From Alphaproteobacteria bacterium (GTDB lineage: Bacteria > Pseudomonadota > Alphaproteobacteria > Sphingomonadales > Sphingomonadaceae), in contig JAHJWA010000230.1 in the NCBI GenBank assembly GCA_018828205.1, positions 1 through 7,754 on the forward strand: 7,754 bases of DNA, written 5' to 3'. Below are positions 7,100 through 7,754 of the stretch, in pieces (the first letter of the stretch is position 1; each line of letters begins with the position of its first letter). The notes below the pieces were generated by a model that saw nothing but the letters and a program-made list of their open reading frames with translations, did not search any database and was not told the DNA's origin. The position numbers and the translations under genes were made by a program.

Positions 7100-7754
7100 A
7101 TGGACGATTCCGAACTCGCCGCGCAGCTCGCGCACCACGCCGGCCGGATCGCGCTGGCGATCCGCGACTCGGGCCTGATCGCGGGCCGCGCGCTGGGCGA
7201 TGCGGGCGACGAGGCGGCCAACCGCTTCCTGTGCCGCGCGATCGCGCAGCACCGCCCCGACGACGGGCTGCTGTCCGAGGAATCCACCGACACCGAGACA
7301 CGCCTCGGCAAGGACCGCGTCTGGATCATCGACCCGGTCGACGGCACGCGCGAATATGGCGAGGGGCGCGGCGACTGGGCGGTCCATATCGGGCTGGCGA
7401 TCGGCGGCGCGGCGCAAATCGGCGCGGTCGCGCTGCCTGGGCTGGGTCTGGTGCTGCGCTCGGACAGGCCGGCGGCCCTGCCCGCAGCGCCCGCGACCCC
7501 GCGTATGGTGGTCTCGCGCAGCCGCCCCCCTGCGCAGGCGCTGGCGGTGGCCGAGGCGCTCGGCGCCGAGCTCGTCCCCATGGGCAGCGCGGGCGCCAAG
7601 GCGATGACGGTGGTCCGCGGCGAGGCGGAAATCTATCTCCACGCGGGCGGGCAGCACCAGTGGGACAATTGCGCCCCCGCCGCGGTCGCCGCGGCGCATG
7701 GCCTGCACGTCAGCCGGATCGACGGCGCACCGCTGGTCTACAATTCGCGCGACA
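7100..7754 (+). CDS. cysQ: 3'(2'),5'-bisphosphate nucleotidase CysQ (3' end missing)
   Basis: Mg-dependent phosphatase of the inositol monophosphatase superfamily. It turns PAP (and possibly PAPS) into AMP (or APS), clearing the inhibitory by-product of PAPS use. The ATG at 7100 has AGGA (7091-7094) 5 nt upstream and lies 10 nt after the cysNC stop. The frame stays open to the window end, showing 218 residues of an expected 250 or so. Metal-site motifs are LSEES (58-62), WIIDPVDGTREY (75-86) and WDNCAPAAV (188-196). Near the C-terminus HVSRIDGAPLVYN matches CysQ proteins. The first acidic site is in LGDAGDEAAN (32-41) rather than the DGSPVT-type loop of E. coli CysQ. This resembles the mycobacterial CysQ (Rv2131c) type, as recalled from memory. 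Position after cysNC supports PAP/PAPS as substrate over inositol phosphates. Confidence 0.93.
   Translation, partial: MDDSELAAQLAHHAGRIALAIRDSGLIAGRALGDAGDEAANRFLCRAIAQHRPDDGLLSEESTDTETRLGKDRVWIIDPVDGTREYGEGRGDWAVHIGLAIGGAAQIGAVALPGLGLVLRSDRPAALPAAPATPRMVVSRSRPPAQALAVAEALGAELVPMGSAGAKAMTVVRGEAEIYLHAGGQHQWDNCAPAAVAAAHGLHVSRIDGAPLVYNSRD

Noticed and set aside
5143..7599. An 818-codon open frame on the minus strand, opposite cysNC and most of cysQ
   Set aside because: It lies entirely antisense to two well-supported genes. Its composition (rich in Arg, Asp, Gly, Leu, His) is the typical by-product of G/C-biased third codon positions on the other strand. I recognise no domain, and its length is explained by codon bias.

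Overview
The window reads as ordinary, gene-dense chromosome from a high-GC alphaproteobacterium, most likely Sphingomonadales (Erythrobacter/Sphingomonas-like). This rests on the strong G/C bias at third codon positions, the cysD-cysNC-cysQ gene order and the general look of the proteins. The assignment is inference, because no rRNA or other phylogenetic marker is present. There are six protein-coding genes. Two are cut by the window edges: the first lacks its 5' end and the last lacks its 3' end. I see no RNA genes, mobile elements, CRISPR arrays or obvious horizontal transfer.

Left part (1-4055): acyl-CoA and aldehyde metabolism. A plus-strand crotonase-superfamily gene (1-732) runs into a minus-strand aldehyde dehydrogenase (818-2242). 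A strong two-way intrinsic terminator (769-796) separates these convergent genes. Upstream of the dehydrogenase, a 163-nt gap holds a well-formed imperfect inverted repeat (2278-2313) that could be an operator. Next comes a minus-strand acyl-CoA dehydrogenase (2406-4055) with an N-terminal extension of about 150 residues. That layout resembles (2S)-methylsuccinyl-CoA dehydrogenase of the ethylmalonyl-CoA pathway. The crotonase protein lacks both hydratase glutamates and carries the PaaG-type aspartate, so it is better read as an isomerase-type enzyme than a hydratase.

Middle (4056-4234): a 179-nt divergent promoter region between the acyl-CoA dehydrogenase and the sulfate genes. It contains candidate promoter hexamers, an ATTGCAAT palindrome, a 10-bp direct repeat and a possible leader hairpin.

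Right part (4235-7754): a sulfate-activation operon. CysD and the CysN part of a CysN-CysC fusion make APS from sulfate and ATP with GTP hydrolysis. The fused CysC kinase domain turns APS into PAPS. CysQ removes the PAP left after PAPS is used. The three genes are tightly packed (1-nt overlap, then a 10-nt gap) and are probably one transcript starting upstream of cysD. The reductases that would use PAPS or sulfite (cysH, cysI/J) are not in the window.

I did not find a previously undescribed system. The points most worth a second look are the Mcd-like acyl-CoA dehydrogenase, the inverted repeat in front of the aldehyde dehydrogenase, and the shared ATTGCAA element in the two minus-strand upstream regions.
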